A stretch of DNA of 57,283 nucleotides from Lojkania enalia (taxonomy: Eukaryota > Ascomycota > Dothideomycetes > Pleosporales), in assembly GCA_010094045.1 (NCBI GenBank), contig ML986703.1, positions 80,813 through 138,095 on the forward strand, written 5' to 3'. Of this stretch, positions 23,201 through 35,186 are shown one piece after another (the stretch's first letter is position 1; every line of letters starts with the position of its first letter). Position numbers and translations under genes: made by a program. The notes under the pieces were generated by a model. That model had not been told where the DNA came from, did no database searches, and worked only from the letters and a program-made list of their open reading frames with translations.

Positions 23201-26200
23201 CGGACTTTGGTCCACGATACTGGCAAGACAACCTGGAAAGTCCAGTCCTTTTCCACTCTGCAACAAAGTTGCTGCTAGCCAGCTCGAAAGATTGCGCAGT
23301 GCATTTAGAAGTTGGACCACACGCCGCTCTCGCCGGCCCCCTGCGGCAGATCTACAAAGAAGGCTCTGACAGTGTCAACTATGTTTCCGTTCTTTCACGT
23401 GGTATGGATGACACAGTATCGTTCCTCTCGGCCATTGGTCAACTGCACAGCCTCGGTGTGGCGCCCACCTACCCTCATGGTTCGGAGCATGTGCTAACCG
23501 ATCTACCCAACTATCCATGGCATTACGAGAAAACCTACTGGTCCGAGTCTAGGATCCAGAAGAGCTGGAGGTTCCGCAAGCACCTCCCACACGACCTGCT
23601 TGGCCTCCGTATTCTCGAAGGAAGCGACGTCGCCCCTTCGTGGAGAAATGTCTTGAAGACGGTTGACGTCCCTTGGCTCAACGAGCACTGCGTGGGCAAC
23701 GATACTGTCTTTCCTGCCGCGGGCTACCTAGCGATGGCTGGCGAAGCAGTGTTTCAGATCAGCGGCATTCGGGAGTACACCGTTCGTGAAGTCGAGATCA
23801 AGAAGGCTCTGGTCCTATACAACGACAAGTCAGTCGAGATCATCACAAATCTTGCACCACAACGGCTTAATTCGTCGTCTGACAGCCAATGGTATACATT
23901 TCAGATTGTTTCCTATGATGGAAATACGTGGAATACACACTGCTCTGGCCTCGTTCGCAGCGGACGTGCTTTCCCACTGCCCGCCAAGAAGAACCTTAGC
24001 CTTGACCGTGTGGTCTCCGCATCACGCTGGTACACCACTTTGTCGAGGGTCGGCTTAAACTATACCGGGAAGTTTGCTCGACTGTCAAACATGGCTGCGA
24101 GCGTTGTGGAGCCTTTCGCATCAGCCGAGGTCTTCGACGAGCGCGATCCGCACGAGTCTTCTTATGCTGTCCATCCATCCACGCTCGACATGATCTTCCA
24201 GTCGTTGACAATTGCTAAAGCAAGAGGCATATACCGCGACTTCAACACGCTGTTCCTCCCCACGTACATCGAAGAGCTCTACGTCGGCGATGCAACTAGG
24301 AACACAGTCCAGATCAACACTTCTGCAACCGGCGAAGCTGGTATTGTCCAAGGGCATTCTTATGGCCTAGTCAACGGTGATTTCGTCTATGCACTCAAGG
24401 GTTTCCAAGGTACATCTATCAGAAATGCAGATACGGAACCATCCTTGGCACATACCACACTCGAGCTCCAGTGGAAGCCCCATCCGAAATACTTGGAGAC
24501 CAAAAGTTTGATGCATATGAAGAAGGACATCAGAGATGTAATTCGGGTAAGCGAGAGGTTGGAGGTACTTTGTGCGATTGAGACGAGAAATGCCATCCAG
24601 GGTCTTACCGCAGCCCAGCCTCACTTGGACAAGTATCGAGATTGGCTCAACGCCGAGTACGAACGCTACCAGCAGCCTGGGTACCCCTTAGTTGAGGACT
24701 CTGCAGACCTCGTCAAGATGGATCCGATCGAGCGCCGGAAGCTCATCGAGGAGGTGCGCAAGCAAGCCGAGGACGCAGGTGCCTGGGCGACGGCTAATGC
24801 CATCTACCGAGCTTATGCGCATGCAGCCCCAGTCTTTGAAGGCAAGGACAACTATCTCGATATTCTGCTTCAGGACGGTGTTCTGACCGGCATCTACGCC
24901 GATTATAACGACATCTGGGACTTCAAGGACTATCTGCAACTCCACGGACATGCCAACCCTCAGATGAGGATCCTCGAGATAGGTGCTGGAACCGGTGGGC
25001 TGACGTCCAAGTTTCTCGAAAACCTGCGATCCGACTATGGTGAGCGGCTGTACCTGAAGTACATGTTCACAGATATCTCATCCGGCTTCTTTGTGCAAGC
25101 GAAGGAGCGCTTCAAAGATTACGAGGGGATCGAGTATCAAGCGCTTGACATTTCCAAGGATCCAGTTGCGCAAGGATTTAATGCTGGGGAATATGACCTC
25201 ATCATCGCTTCAAACGTATGCTTCCCAAGCGCCCCTTACTGGCCTTGAACAGTACTAAAGATGACGGCAGGTTCTCCACGCAACACCCATTCTTCAGGAC
25301 ACTCTGGCCAATGTGCGAACACTGTTAAAGCCGGATGGCCAGCTCTTCATGCAGGAATTGTGTCCGGGTAAGTACATCATGCAGGTTCCACTTCCCACTT
25401 ACTAACATGGCGCAGTGACACAAACTATGCAATTTGTCATTGGCGCTTTCGAGGGTTGGTGGCTACAGTCCGATGGCAGAGACACACCCTTCCTCGAGCC
25501 AGCTGAATGGGACAAACGCCTCCGTGACGCAGGCCTCTCCGGTTGTGACTCCGTTATTGTCGATTACGAGAAGCCCTACACATGGGTGGCGAACATCGTT
25601 GCGAAGCCAGCCATCAAAGAATCAGCCCCTCGAAAGATCACGCTGTTGCAGGGCATCGAGAAGACTGACTTTGTTACTAAGGTCGAAGACGTGTTCCGTG
25701 CACAGGGCATAGCGTTCGACTCGGTGCAATGGGGCGACGATCCTCCCGCAGACCAAGACATAATCTCGTTCGTGGATCTTGGGAACCGCACCTTGCTGCA
25801 GGACATTAGCATCGAGGATCTCGCCAAGCTTTCGCGTCTGGTCGACGAGTTCCAAGGATCGACCATGCTCTGGCTCATGCCTCCCGCCCAGATCGGCTCA
25901 ACCGACCCTTATGCTGGGCAAATGATCGGTCTATTGAGAACCATTCGGTCTGAACTTGCTGCGTCTTTCGCGACCGTCGAGCTGGGAGATACGGGAGCTG
26001 GGGCTGCCAAAGCTGTTGCAGACGTGCTCAGGGCCATCCAATCTACTGAAGACAGTGATGACAATCTTGACATCGATATGGAGTGGGCTTGGTTGAATAG
26101 TTCTCTTCATGTGGGCCGTTTCCATTGGATTCCAATTGAGAAGAGCCTTTCTGCCACGGCGAAGACGCCCACGTCCAAGGCCTTGGCAATCCGCACGCCA

Positions 26201-28435
26201 GGTCTGTTGCAGAGTCTGGAATGGGTACCTCAAGTGCTCAGCGAACCGGCACCCGAAGAGGTCCATATTAGAGTGGCAGCAGCTGGTGTGAGCCAGCATG
26301 ACGTCCAGACGGCGCTGGGTGGCACCGGCGGTGTCTTTGGGCTTGAGAGCGTTGGTCGCGTCACTAAGCTCGGCGCGAATGTGGGCCATCTTGCAGTAGG
26401 AGACCGGGTCTTGGCCATAGGCTCAGAGTCTACAGGTCTGGCGACGGTGATCACGAGGCCGAGTCAGCTCGTCGTAAAAATACCCGACCAACTAAGCGAT
26501 GAGGAAGCGGCGACCCTGCCACTAGCCTATATCACAGCCTCGATCTTCCTTGTCGAGAAGTGGAAGTTGGAGAAGGGTCAGACGGCCTTGATCCACAATG
26601 CTGCTAGCGGTAAGATCTTGGGCTACTGCTAATGTTCGATGCGCTGACACTTGCAGGAACCGGCATTGCGGCCATCAACATGGCGAGGTGGCTCGGGGCC
26701 GAAGTGTATGCCACAGCAGGGACGGAAGAGGAGTCGTCTTTCCTGGTCAACGAGCTAGGCATCCCGAAGGATCGCATCTTCAGCTCCCTCGACAGTGGTT
26801 TTGTAGACGGTATCCTAGCTGCGACCCGTGGCGCAGGTGTCGACCTGGTCCTCAATTCCTTGACTGGTGACTTGCAGGCTGCATCGTGGAAGACAGTCGC
26901 GGACGACGGTGCCATGGTCGATTTTGGAGGTAAGTTCCTTCATGCTATTGCTGAGCCCAGTCTAACTCGGTGGTATAGCAGTAGGTATGGGAAGAAGTCA
27001 GCTGCCCTTGGCGGGAGGAAACAATCGCACCTTCCTTGGCGGTGACGTCACGCACTTCCTCGCCACCAACAAACCCAAGGTGGCCCGCTTGTTGAACCTC
27101 ATCCTGGGTCTCTATGTAAAAGGCGAAGTCAAGCCCAGTTCACCTGTCGCGGTCTTCGACGGCGCAGACATCGAAGCAGCCTTTAGGCTCGTGCAGCAGG
27201 CAGAATCGCGCGTTGGAAGTGTAGCTGTCAAGCTCTCCGAGGAAGACGCCCTTCCTTTAGCGTCCACTGTACCGACCCCTGAGTTCCGTGGGGATGCCAC
27301 CTATGTACTTGTTGGTGGTCTTGGTGGGCTGGGCAAAGCTATCGCCCAATGGATGGTCCAACATGGCGCCAGAAGTCTCATGTTCCTATCGCGATCCGCA
27401 GGAAAATCACAGGAAGACCAAGACTTCTTCAAGGAACTGGCACTGATGGGCTGCTCGGCACAGTATTTTGCAGTAGATATTGCAGACGCTGCGAAATTAA
27501 AAGAGGCCGTCTCGCAGGCTTCCAAGCCCATCGCCGGTGCGTTGCACATGCCGCTCGTGCTGGCCGACAAAGGCTTCTTCGACATGGACCACGAGACGTG
27601 GAACAAGCCCATCACGCCCAAGGTAACGGGTGCTTGGAACTTGCACAACTTTCTTCCGAAGGACATGGACTTCTTGGTCCTGTTCTCGTCGGTCGGTGGC
27701 ACATATGGGTACTATGGCCAGTCCAACTACGCAGCAGCCAACACTTTCCTGGATTCATTCTCCCAATACCGACGCGGCCTTGGTCTTCCTGCCTCCGTCA
27801 TGAGCATCGGACCCATCGACGACGTCGGACTGGTAGCACGCAATACTTCTACCCGCGAGGCACTACTACATAACCTGGCGAGCTTACTTACCGAATCGTA
27901 CTTCCTCGACACGCTCCAGCTGGGTGTCGCACGCTCCCAAGCCAGCTACACTCCCAGCGGACCTTTCGCCGGCTACGTAGCACCAAGTCACATCTTCCAC
28001 TCTGCCGAGTCAGCGACCCCAATCGAGCACCCTGACAGTGGCATCATGTGGAAGCGTGACCCTCGCATGGCCATTTACCGGAACATCCAGAGGGTCCCCA
28101 GCGCTGAGTCCACCTCCACCACTAGCCAACTCAAGCAGTTCCTCCAAACGGCCTCAAAGGAGCCTAGCAAGCTCGACCAGAAAGCCTCGGTGGACTTCAT
28201 TGCTAATGAGCTAGGGAACTGCATCGCCAACTTCCTGGGAAGTGACGATGTCGATCTAAGCCTTCCTATTGCTGCAGCCGGCGTGGACTCACTGGTCGCG
28301 ATTGAGATTCGCAACTGGTGGAAGACGAATTTGGGCACCGATATCTCGGTCTTGGAATTGCTCGGTGGAGGAAGTATTGAGAAGCTCGGTGCAATAGCTG
28401 CGCAGCGCCTAAAGGCGAAATATGCCAAAGAGTAG
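20211..28435 (+). CDS. Highly reducing type I polyketide synthase, KS-AT-DH-MT-ER-KR-ACP, 14 exons, 2,486 aa
   Basis: Iterative PKS making a reduced, probably C-methylated polyketide; product unknown. Exons: 20211-20893, 20951-21066, 21131-21323, 21402-21520, 21587-21669, 21725-21848, 21914-22361, 22415-22527, 22605-23036, 23084-25215, 25271-25367, 25416-26609, 26657-26929, 26982-28435. The sum is 7,461 nt, open throughout; introns are 47-78 bp and several have CTAAC/CTGAC branch sites. After an Asn-Gly-His repeat (14-57) come KS (Cys235, His370, His405), AT (GQGAQW 584-589, GHSSG Ser667), DH (His972 in WLNEHCVG, Asp1139 in HPSTLD), MT (EIGAGTGG, about 1402-1409), ER (nucleotide-binding AASGTGIAA around 1912), KR (GGLGGLG about 2114-2120, Ser2238/2239, Tyr2252) and ACP (GVDSL, Ser2439). 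The length is normal for the class. There is no C-terminal thioesterase or reductase. The intron 8 donor (GTTCGC at 22,528) is weak but needed for frame, and the intron 13 acceptor has an in-frame alternative. No RIP damage is seen. Confidence 0.93.
20247..20381 (+). repeat. Coding tandem repeat (Asn-Gly-His rich) at the PKS N-terminus
   Basis: Degenerate 12-bp units of the type GCC AAY GGY CAY encode repeated N-G-H-A/T and N-D-H-A/T steps over residues 13-57, ahead of the KS domain. The region is low-complexity and presumably disordered. Such tracts often vary in copy number between isolates. Confidence 0.8.
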
Positions 28436-28778
28436 ATGATTCTAGCCCTTACGGACACCATGAGATAGACGATAGTTAACGCATTCATATACGCGCATTG
28501 AAATGCCATCCTCGAACTTGGTTTTGTCATATGAATCGTGCTGAGAGGTTATGATTGTTTGTCTATCAATAGGAAGGGGGCAGCTATGTCATCGGCGGCG
28601 GTTGACGCAATAGGGCAAATGTGTGCCACGTCCAACAACATCTGCTTACACATTAAGACATCATTGAATCCCACAGTTACTGAATCGGCCGTGCAGTATG
28701 AACGCGTACTCAGAATCACTTGAAAGAAACATCTCCCCCAACTCTCACAGCCCGCACCCTCCCCAACCCACGCATTGA
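28436..28778. other. 3' flank of the PKS gene
   Basis: About 340 bp with no recognised coding sequence. It presumably contains the PKS 3' UTR. Small open frames here overlap on opposite strands and carry no motif. Confidence 0.5.
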
Positions 28779-29225
28779 TCACAGTGCGGACGTCCGGACG
28801 CCCCGCGGTCGCCGTCGGTGGCGGGAGAGGGAGGGGACGGTGAGAAAGATGTGGTCGATGGGGTTCCAGCCAGATTGCATATTACGAGGGGCGAAGGCGG
28901 AGGTCGTGCGGGTGGTGGCCCAGTTTGCGGATATGAGGAGGGCTTCGTTGTCGTCGAGGATGGTGAGGGTGGCGGGGTGTGTACTTGATTTCAGACATAG
29001 TTTGAAGATGAGGCGGTCTATGAGGAGGATGGTAAGGGAAGTCCCAACGTAGACCCTTGAGGTTGGATAGTGAAGCCATAGGAATGCTAGACCGGCGATC
29101 TGAAGAACGATATGCGACGCGAGGAAGATCTTGTACATCCGCTGGCGAAAGCTCCCGAGAGAGGTAAAGTAGAGCCAGATCAACTTTGATGCCCCTATTC
29201 TCCCTCTGCTCTGTTCAGCGGTCAT
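28779..29225 (-). pseudogene. Fragment of a ferric-reductase-like transmembrane oxidoreductase
   Basis: A 148-codon frame resembles the central part of fungal FRE/ferric reductase-type proteins. It has a membrane stretch with a His in the SHIVLQIAGLAFLWLHY region, a conserved DRL segment, and then the start of the FAD-binding domain ending in SGWNPIDHIFLTVPSLSR. Family members continue with an HPFT-type FAD motif and an NAD-binding domain. Here similarity stops abruptly near 28,835 and the last residues are unrelated and Arg-rich. The N-terminal membrane helices are also missing. The piece covers only a fraction of a normal protein and should be non-functional. Its orientation opposes the PKS. 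It could be a relic of a gene lost when the locus was rearranged. Confidence 0.6.
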
Positions 29226-29943
29226 AATATCCTCAATATCTACAAACGTTTGATTGGAATCAATTAGGCTCCGCTTAAGGCGCTTCGTATTCGTAATAAT
29301 ATCTAGTTAACACCTCAATTGTGAAGTCTCTACCCCTAATGAGGCTGCGCGAATATTTGCTTACCTAGGTTCTCTTCCTACCCCATGGAGAATCAATCGT
29401 GTAGTACGTTATAGGTTTTTAGATTTTGTATCAACTGTTATATATAGTATACATCACAAGGCTTTTGAAACATTTCAACAACGGTATAAATCCTAGTTTC
29501 CATGAGGAAGAATACGTTCACCAGCCTTGATCAGTTAGCAATGCGCCCGGGTAATTCAGTCTATGCAACGTGCCGAGGGGAACTACTATTAATTTTGTGT
29601 AGCTGTGAAGGCATTATGAACAGGGAAGCTATCTACAATAATAGAGGTGAGGAGATGTATATTTGTAAGGTATTAGGACAAATAAAGAGGAGAATTGTGT
29701 TGATTGGTATCCATGGAGGATCGAGGGTATTTATACTCTCAGTCCTAATGTCGCATAATATCAAGACTAGCCCTCAATAGGAATCGTGCTTTATATAACC
29801 TTGCAAACTTCATATCCTGTCGTTGCTGAAGTCAAGCCTTCGATATCAATCTGAATCATGAATATATTGCAAGAAATAGATATCCAAAAGAAAAAGAAAG
29901 AAAAAAGGGAGAGAAGGCTCCATCTAGCATTGAGATATGAAGG
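29226..29943. other. Intergenic region, no gene recognised
   Basis: About 720 bp of fairly AT-rich sequence. A 92-codon ATG frame at 29,502-29,780 (+) has no recognisable feature and is not called. The part next to 29,944 is probably the 3' UTR of the HET gene. Confidence 0.5.
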
Positions 29944-32715
29944 TCAAGTGACCACCCAATTCGTATTCGGCGTCGAAACGTCAACAATATCAATCCCCGC
30001 ATCAACCTTTGGGTCATCCGTCGGTCCCTTAGCCCTAACAAGCGCAGAACACAAAGACTGTACCCAATACCTCTTCCCTGGTCCAACAGACTTACGTCCA
30101 ATCATAGCCAGGAATTCCTTGGAACTACTATCTCCTAACGGCCGTTGCACAATCAAGACGTAATCCCTATCATACGCCCACTCAACATCGTTCTCAGCAA
30201 CAAACACCACGTATGAGTACGTCAAGGTTTCCGCAGCCTTTTCGATGATAGGCGTCTGGACGACGTCTTCAACAGCATGCATAGGGGCTGACTTTCCAAA
30301 ACCGCCTAGCTTACCTTTGCTCAGTGTTGGAACCTTGCCGAATGAAGGAACCTTTGGGATGGGCGGCGCCTTAATAGTCAAGATGGCTGAAGCAGTGGGC
30401 AGGACAGAGAATTTGACGCCAAATCGGCGCTCAGCCATGTTCAAAGTGAGGCCGTGGGTCTTAGTAGCAAACTTAATGACGTATCCTGGGTAGTCCACTG
30501 GTAGGCCGACCGTAGGGAGAAGAATTGTTTTGTCGTTCATGTAAATGGACATGAGACGTCGATCGATCCCGAGTTGCTTGGGAATGTACTTGTTAATATT
30601 GATTTTGAAGGAGCTAACCTCGACGTGTATATCATTCAAGTTCAAATGGCTGAAGTCTTCGATCTTAGAATCTTTGGAATCATCCAGGTCACCTAAGCCC
30701 GAAGATCGGTGGCCGAGCAAAGAGACCGGGGCCCAGCGGAACCCAGGAATTGTGAGACGCTTGTAATTGTTGAAGATTATACCTTGCCTAAAACGGCCGA
30801 TTTCTTCGAGGAATGCTTTCATACGTAATTCTGCAGTGCGCTGGCGGCTCTTCTCAACTTCTAGCTTGGCGTAGTCTTTGACATTGGATCCAATGACTGA
30901 AGCCACACACAGTAGTTCATCATCAATGTTGGTAGTCGAGCGATATCCGAGGGAATCAGCCAGATGCCCGTACACGATCCACTTGTTGTCTTGTGGTATA
31001 CGTCCTTCCCTGATACCATTAACAATAGTCTTGACGGTGGTATAGTAGAAGCTGGTCTTCCCTGAGGCTTGGAGTGGGAAAGCAATAGGGTAACCCTGGT
31101 AAGCCATCTTCTTCTGGAACTCTTTGGCCAACTCATCCACGTCGGGCAGCTTCAGTGGCTTGTCTTGAAGTTGGTAATAGACTTCGCGCGCCAGAAATCC
31201 TTCTTGATGCGTCCAAAGTCTCCGGGACCACCCTGAGGCATAAATTCGGTAGCATATCTCGCTAACTGACGCAGTTGAGGGCAGAGACATCAACCATGGA
31301 TCTATAATTAGTACTGCTACGCTTTCCCCATAGATCTCCCGCATTGACTGGATGCTCTTCTTTTTGTAGGATTTGCTTTCGTCATCGATTCCGACTATAC
31401 AGCAGAGGGTGTCCATCCAAAAGCCAGCGCTTGAGTGCCTGTATTTCTCTGGCAAGTGGTTAGTGCAGAGGTCATCGACCAGCTTTTGGATCCTATCCAA
31501 TTGACAGTATGGGAGTGAGTTATCGAAAGGGTTGCCCTTCCCGTCCGCCCATCTATTCAGAATTAATTAATGGTTCCTGTTTGGAAAATTGCTCAGAACT
31601 TACACATGAGAGATTGCAACAAACGGTGGGATATTAGAATTCTCCTCCGCATAATTATCCTTTAGGTGTCCGTATGTAGTTAGGCCCTTCCGTTCCACAT
31701 TCCATCTCAGCATCGGTAAATGTCCTGCATCCATAATGTGCTTGATTGCATCCCGCACCGATGTAGAATCCTTGCCGTAGGATGGCAATACGTGTCCTAG
31801 AAATCTCGGCTCGGGTTCGTAATCATCCTCCTTGCATTCAGAGTCATGTTGAGTGGTATAGGTTCCGTCAGAGACTTTCGCTTCGCATGCATGATCACTG
31901 CAGTTGTAATGGCTGTCGAGATCTTCGAGCGATCGACCCTGCGCTGCCGCAATATAGTACTGGCCGTCAATGTCGAAGTCTTCCATTATCATCGCTGCAT
32001 CGGACCTGCACCATTTCCTCCGAATGCGCTGGTAGAGGAGCAGGGAGTTCGTGACGGGCCATCGTCCATCCTTACCTGTCCGGTTATAGATGGCAATTGC
32101 AGCCTTACGGAGTGTGAATGCGACTGCGATGATTGCTGTTGTGGTCTCGTCGGAGACGGGCCACAAAACTTTCCCATACTGATTGATGGATCGATGGTCT
32201 TTGCCGCGCGCACAATGGTAATCTACTATCTTGCCAACATGATCGATAAGCTCGAGCGCTCGGTTGAAGACTGTTTCGTCTCTCGAAGCTGTGTGCTTTT
32301 GTCTCCATTGCTGAATCAGACCCGGTAGCTTGCTCGTTGTGATAAGGTGAGCAGTTTGAGGCTTATGAACAGCCTTCCGAGTAATGGGCGCAAGAAAATC
32401 GATAGTTTTGACTTCTATACCACTAAGTTTGAAGACTTCAATGAGAAGGCCAAAGAAAAGCCATGTCTGAAAGAATCTTTCGACCTCCCAGGATTCGCGG
32501 ATCTTATCCTCTGCTCCTTCTATCACTCCTCCAAGGGTATCTTCGCTTGTCTTAGGCTGGGTCCATACCTCACCCTTCTCCCAGCCTAGTCTCTTATAAT
32601 GATCAGGGTACTCGAAACCCTTATCAGGAATATTTTCGTAATGCTCAGTCTCTGCACAATCGTAGGCGACCTTCAACCACGGCTTCGCTCCTTCAGGAAG
32701 GACAAGATGGTCCAT
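29944..32715 (-). CDS. HET-domain protein (heterokaryon-incompatibility type), two exons, 906 aa
   Basis: Exon 1 is 32,715 down to 31,604 and exon 2 is 31,552 down to 29,944. The 51-bp intron (31,553-31,603, minus-strand GTAAGT...AATAG) joins AISHV to WADG, and the combined frame is 907 codons including the stop. The HET core starts at FVAISHVWADGKGNP (residues 365-379). It continues with WMDTLC (416-421) and a WSRRLWTHQEGFLA block around residues 501-514. These correspond to the SHxW, WIDxLC and RxWTxQE motifs of the family. The first 360 residues and the C-terminal 350 show no domain I recognise. HET proteins mediate non-self recognition and often programmed cell death after hyphal fusion. 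The gene is intact and not RIP-mutated. It is divergent from the membrane-protein gene at 33,767, about 1.05 kb away. Confidence 0.88.
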
Positions 32716-33766
32716 AATTTAGTAGTCAGGGTCAATAGAACGTCAACTCTCAACTGATCCAGAAGTTAAAGAATTATTTAGTCAAGAAGACTATGTAGGT
32801 AGTAATAGCCTTGAGTGAAAGGGTTCGTATATACCATATCATCTCCAGCGCTCGCGAACCCCGGCGCTGTGCTATACTAAAACGGCTTTGCTCAGCTAGC
32901 CATCACAAGTTTAGAGACTTTTCCGAAATGCAGTACACTCCCAAGAGAGTGTTTTAAGCGCATGATCACTACAAGAACGGCTATAAACGACATGAACAAG
33001 CATTTCGTGGCATAGGAGTATTGGCCCGTAGCTGGCGCTCTTTCCGGTGATCCCGAGGTCGGCGAGCTGTTAAATCGAAGAGAGCCTCGTATGCAACCCT
33101 AAATGAGTGTCGCGTTGTGTACATCACGAATCATTCATTGATCGTCGCTGCTATTCAAGAACTGGGGTAGGCGATGCTGCAGCTCGTCTAATAAACCGTC
33201 CAATCGTGCTAATGGCAGATTGTTTGCTTCTAAAATGTAAAGACAATTCGACCGTAAAATCTAGGGGCCAGCGGCTTGCCCGAGCATTTAGAGTATGGAC
33301 ACTCTGTGGCAAATCCATTGAAGGGTTATACATTAGTCGTACAAAACTTCTGAAGATGGGAGTGAGCTGAAGGTGGAGACGCATAGCCTCAAGGCGTCGG
33401 GAACTAGTGGTGGACATTCAACCACAGCCTAACCGTAACCAATCCATCGGTACGTGGCTTGCCAGAACACAGCTGAATGCTGATAAAACAAAGAGGAGAG
33501 TCTTCCGATGGTTGACGTGCACGATGCACTTTTTTTATTGCTTAAATCAAAACATAATGCACAACAGTTCGAATTCGTCCGAGTTCCGTATCTTTCTCCT
33601 CTTCTGCTTCTCTGCGCAAACTAGAACACGCACCTAAACGGTACAGTTCTACCACGCATTGTTCCGACTTGAGCCATCAGCTAACAGAGCACATTAAGAC
33701 TCTTCTACGGTGTCGGCAACTGGTGAAGAAAATTGTCAAAATTATTTTTTGCCCCCCAAACGAACG
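32716..33766. other. Divergent intergenic region between the HET and membrane-protein genes
   Basis: About 1.05 kb of normal composition. Short open frames overlap antisense and lack motifs. It should contain both promoters. No specific regulatory site can be supported. Confidence 0.55.
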
Positions 33767-35186
33767 ATGGCACCTTTTTACAAACATATCCTGGAATTCC
33801 GGGACCTTGAGTTAGATGCACCGTCTGCTGCATTCAAGGCCCAATGGGCAAGCCCAACCAACTACGCATTTACGATCCTCCTCCTTCTAGGCGGGGATGT
33901 TGTTGGACGAGCCCTCGCTCAGTTAGCTGGAGGCCGCATTACGCCGGTAGCGTTTTCATTTGGTATGTCTCTATCCTGTTCCAGATTGCTTGATTGTTTC
34001 CCGGTCATTTTGACGGTGGCATTCTTTATAGGAAGGGCCAAATATTTTATACAGCGCACACTATTCAATTCATCACATAATTTCACCAAGTCCCAATTCA
34101 TTAACAAACTTTGCAGGTTGGGTATCCTACGCAACATCTGCTATAAATTCCGCAATCGGTGAATTCAAACTAATGCCTCCTTCTGACACACCTTGCACCG
34201 TAATCAACACACGGAATGGTCAAGCACGCGGGAATGGCTCATGGGTTCTGGGTCGGTTTATGCGTGACTTCGAATACTGGATGGGCCCCCAAGTCAAATC
34301 CAAAGTCACTGAACTCAAAAACACAAAATGGCAATATGACAAAGAACGTGCCCAGAGGGCTGGCAAAGATCCTAGTAAAATTGAATATCCAGCCCATTCC
34401 GGGCTCGTTGTGAGCTTCTGGAAATTCGATGAGAGTAGGAAGGATCAGCTGCAGAAGCCTGGTAGGGACTTGCTATTTTGGTCCGGTGTTGTAGTTGCAA
34501 TTCTTCAGCTCGGTATTTCGGCGATACCATTTGGTATCTATGGAAATTGGGGCGTGTTCCTCGTCACAGCATCCGCGATTCTACTCTGTTTTCTAACAGG
34601 CTGCCAGCCGCAGTGGCAGCGCGAAAAGTGGGCTTGTCGGCAAATTGAGCCAGAGAAGAACCGAACTTACATTCTAACTCGGGGTAATGGAGCGCAGCAT
34701 GCTATTGTTGTTGAATGCGACGGCTGCGGACTGAATTTCGAGGACCTGTGCACCGGTTTCAACAACTTGGACTCTCCTGCTATCTCGACTGCTACGAGAC
34801 TCGCGATGGTTGGTTTAGGTATCATGTGGGTGGTACTGCTCATCACAAGCTCAGCCCTTACGGACCAGTCTTGGTTTCTCATCGCTGTGGGGGGTATTGG
34901 GATGTTGCAGAACATGTTTGTGGCCGGTTGGAGTAGGGCGCCCGATGCCCTTGGCTTGCCTTTGAAGTTCATAACCGTGATTGGAAGCCCAAAAGTCAGC
35001 GCAGCAATTATGGAAGCTGAACGAACTATTCCAACCGTTGGCCGTGCTTTGGTAGGAACATTCTTCCCAGGAGGACTCTTCTCCGGTGAAGAGAAAGAGC
35101 TCGCGGAGATAGAGGCAGAGGCAAAGAACAAGGAACAGGCCATGAAGGAGAAGATCCGGGGTGAAGTGAAAAGTAACGAGATATGA
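33767..35186 (+). CDS. Multi-pass membrane protein of unknown function, two exons, 421 aa
   Basis: Exon 1 is 33,767-33,962 and exon 2 is 34,117-35,186, with a 154-bp GTATGT...TTGCAG intron. Splicing restores AFSF-GWVSYATSAINSAIG in frame. The ATG at 33,767 is chosen; an in-frame GTG further upstream is not a fungal start. Hydrophobic segments lie at about residues 33-52, 58-76, 185-208, 209-229, 290-313 and 318-338, suggesting about six membrane spans. A conserved-looking Cys motif (VECDGCGLNFEDLC, about 264-277) sits in the soluble part between spans. The C-terminus (about 389-421) is charged, Glu/Lys-rich and probably helical or coiled coil. I do not recognise a named family; it resembles fungal hypothetical membrane proteins. 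It is head to head with the HET gene. Confidence 0.8.

Noticed and set aside
25576..26454. Antisense open frames of 77-152 codons within PKS exon 12
   Set aside because: They are shadows of a high-GC coding exon and carry no conserved motif.
20211..28435. Assignment of the PKS to a specific known metabolite
   Set aside because: Domain order and motifs define only the HR-PKS class. No sequence comparison could be run, so no product or gene name is claimed.
29502..29780. 92-codon ATG frame downstream of the ferric-reductase fragment
   Set aside because: No recognisable domain, and it sits in AT-rich intergenic DNA with no supporting splice or promoter signal. Left uncalled.
31846..32328. 160-codon frame antisense to the HET gene
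   Set aside because: It overlaps the HET coding exon entirely. The Cys-rich composition comes from the complementary codons.
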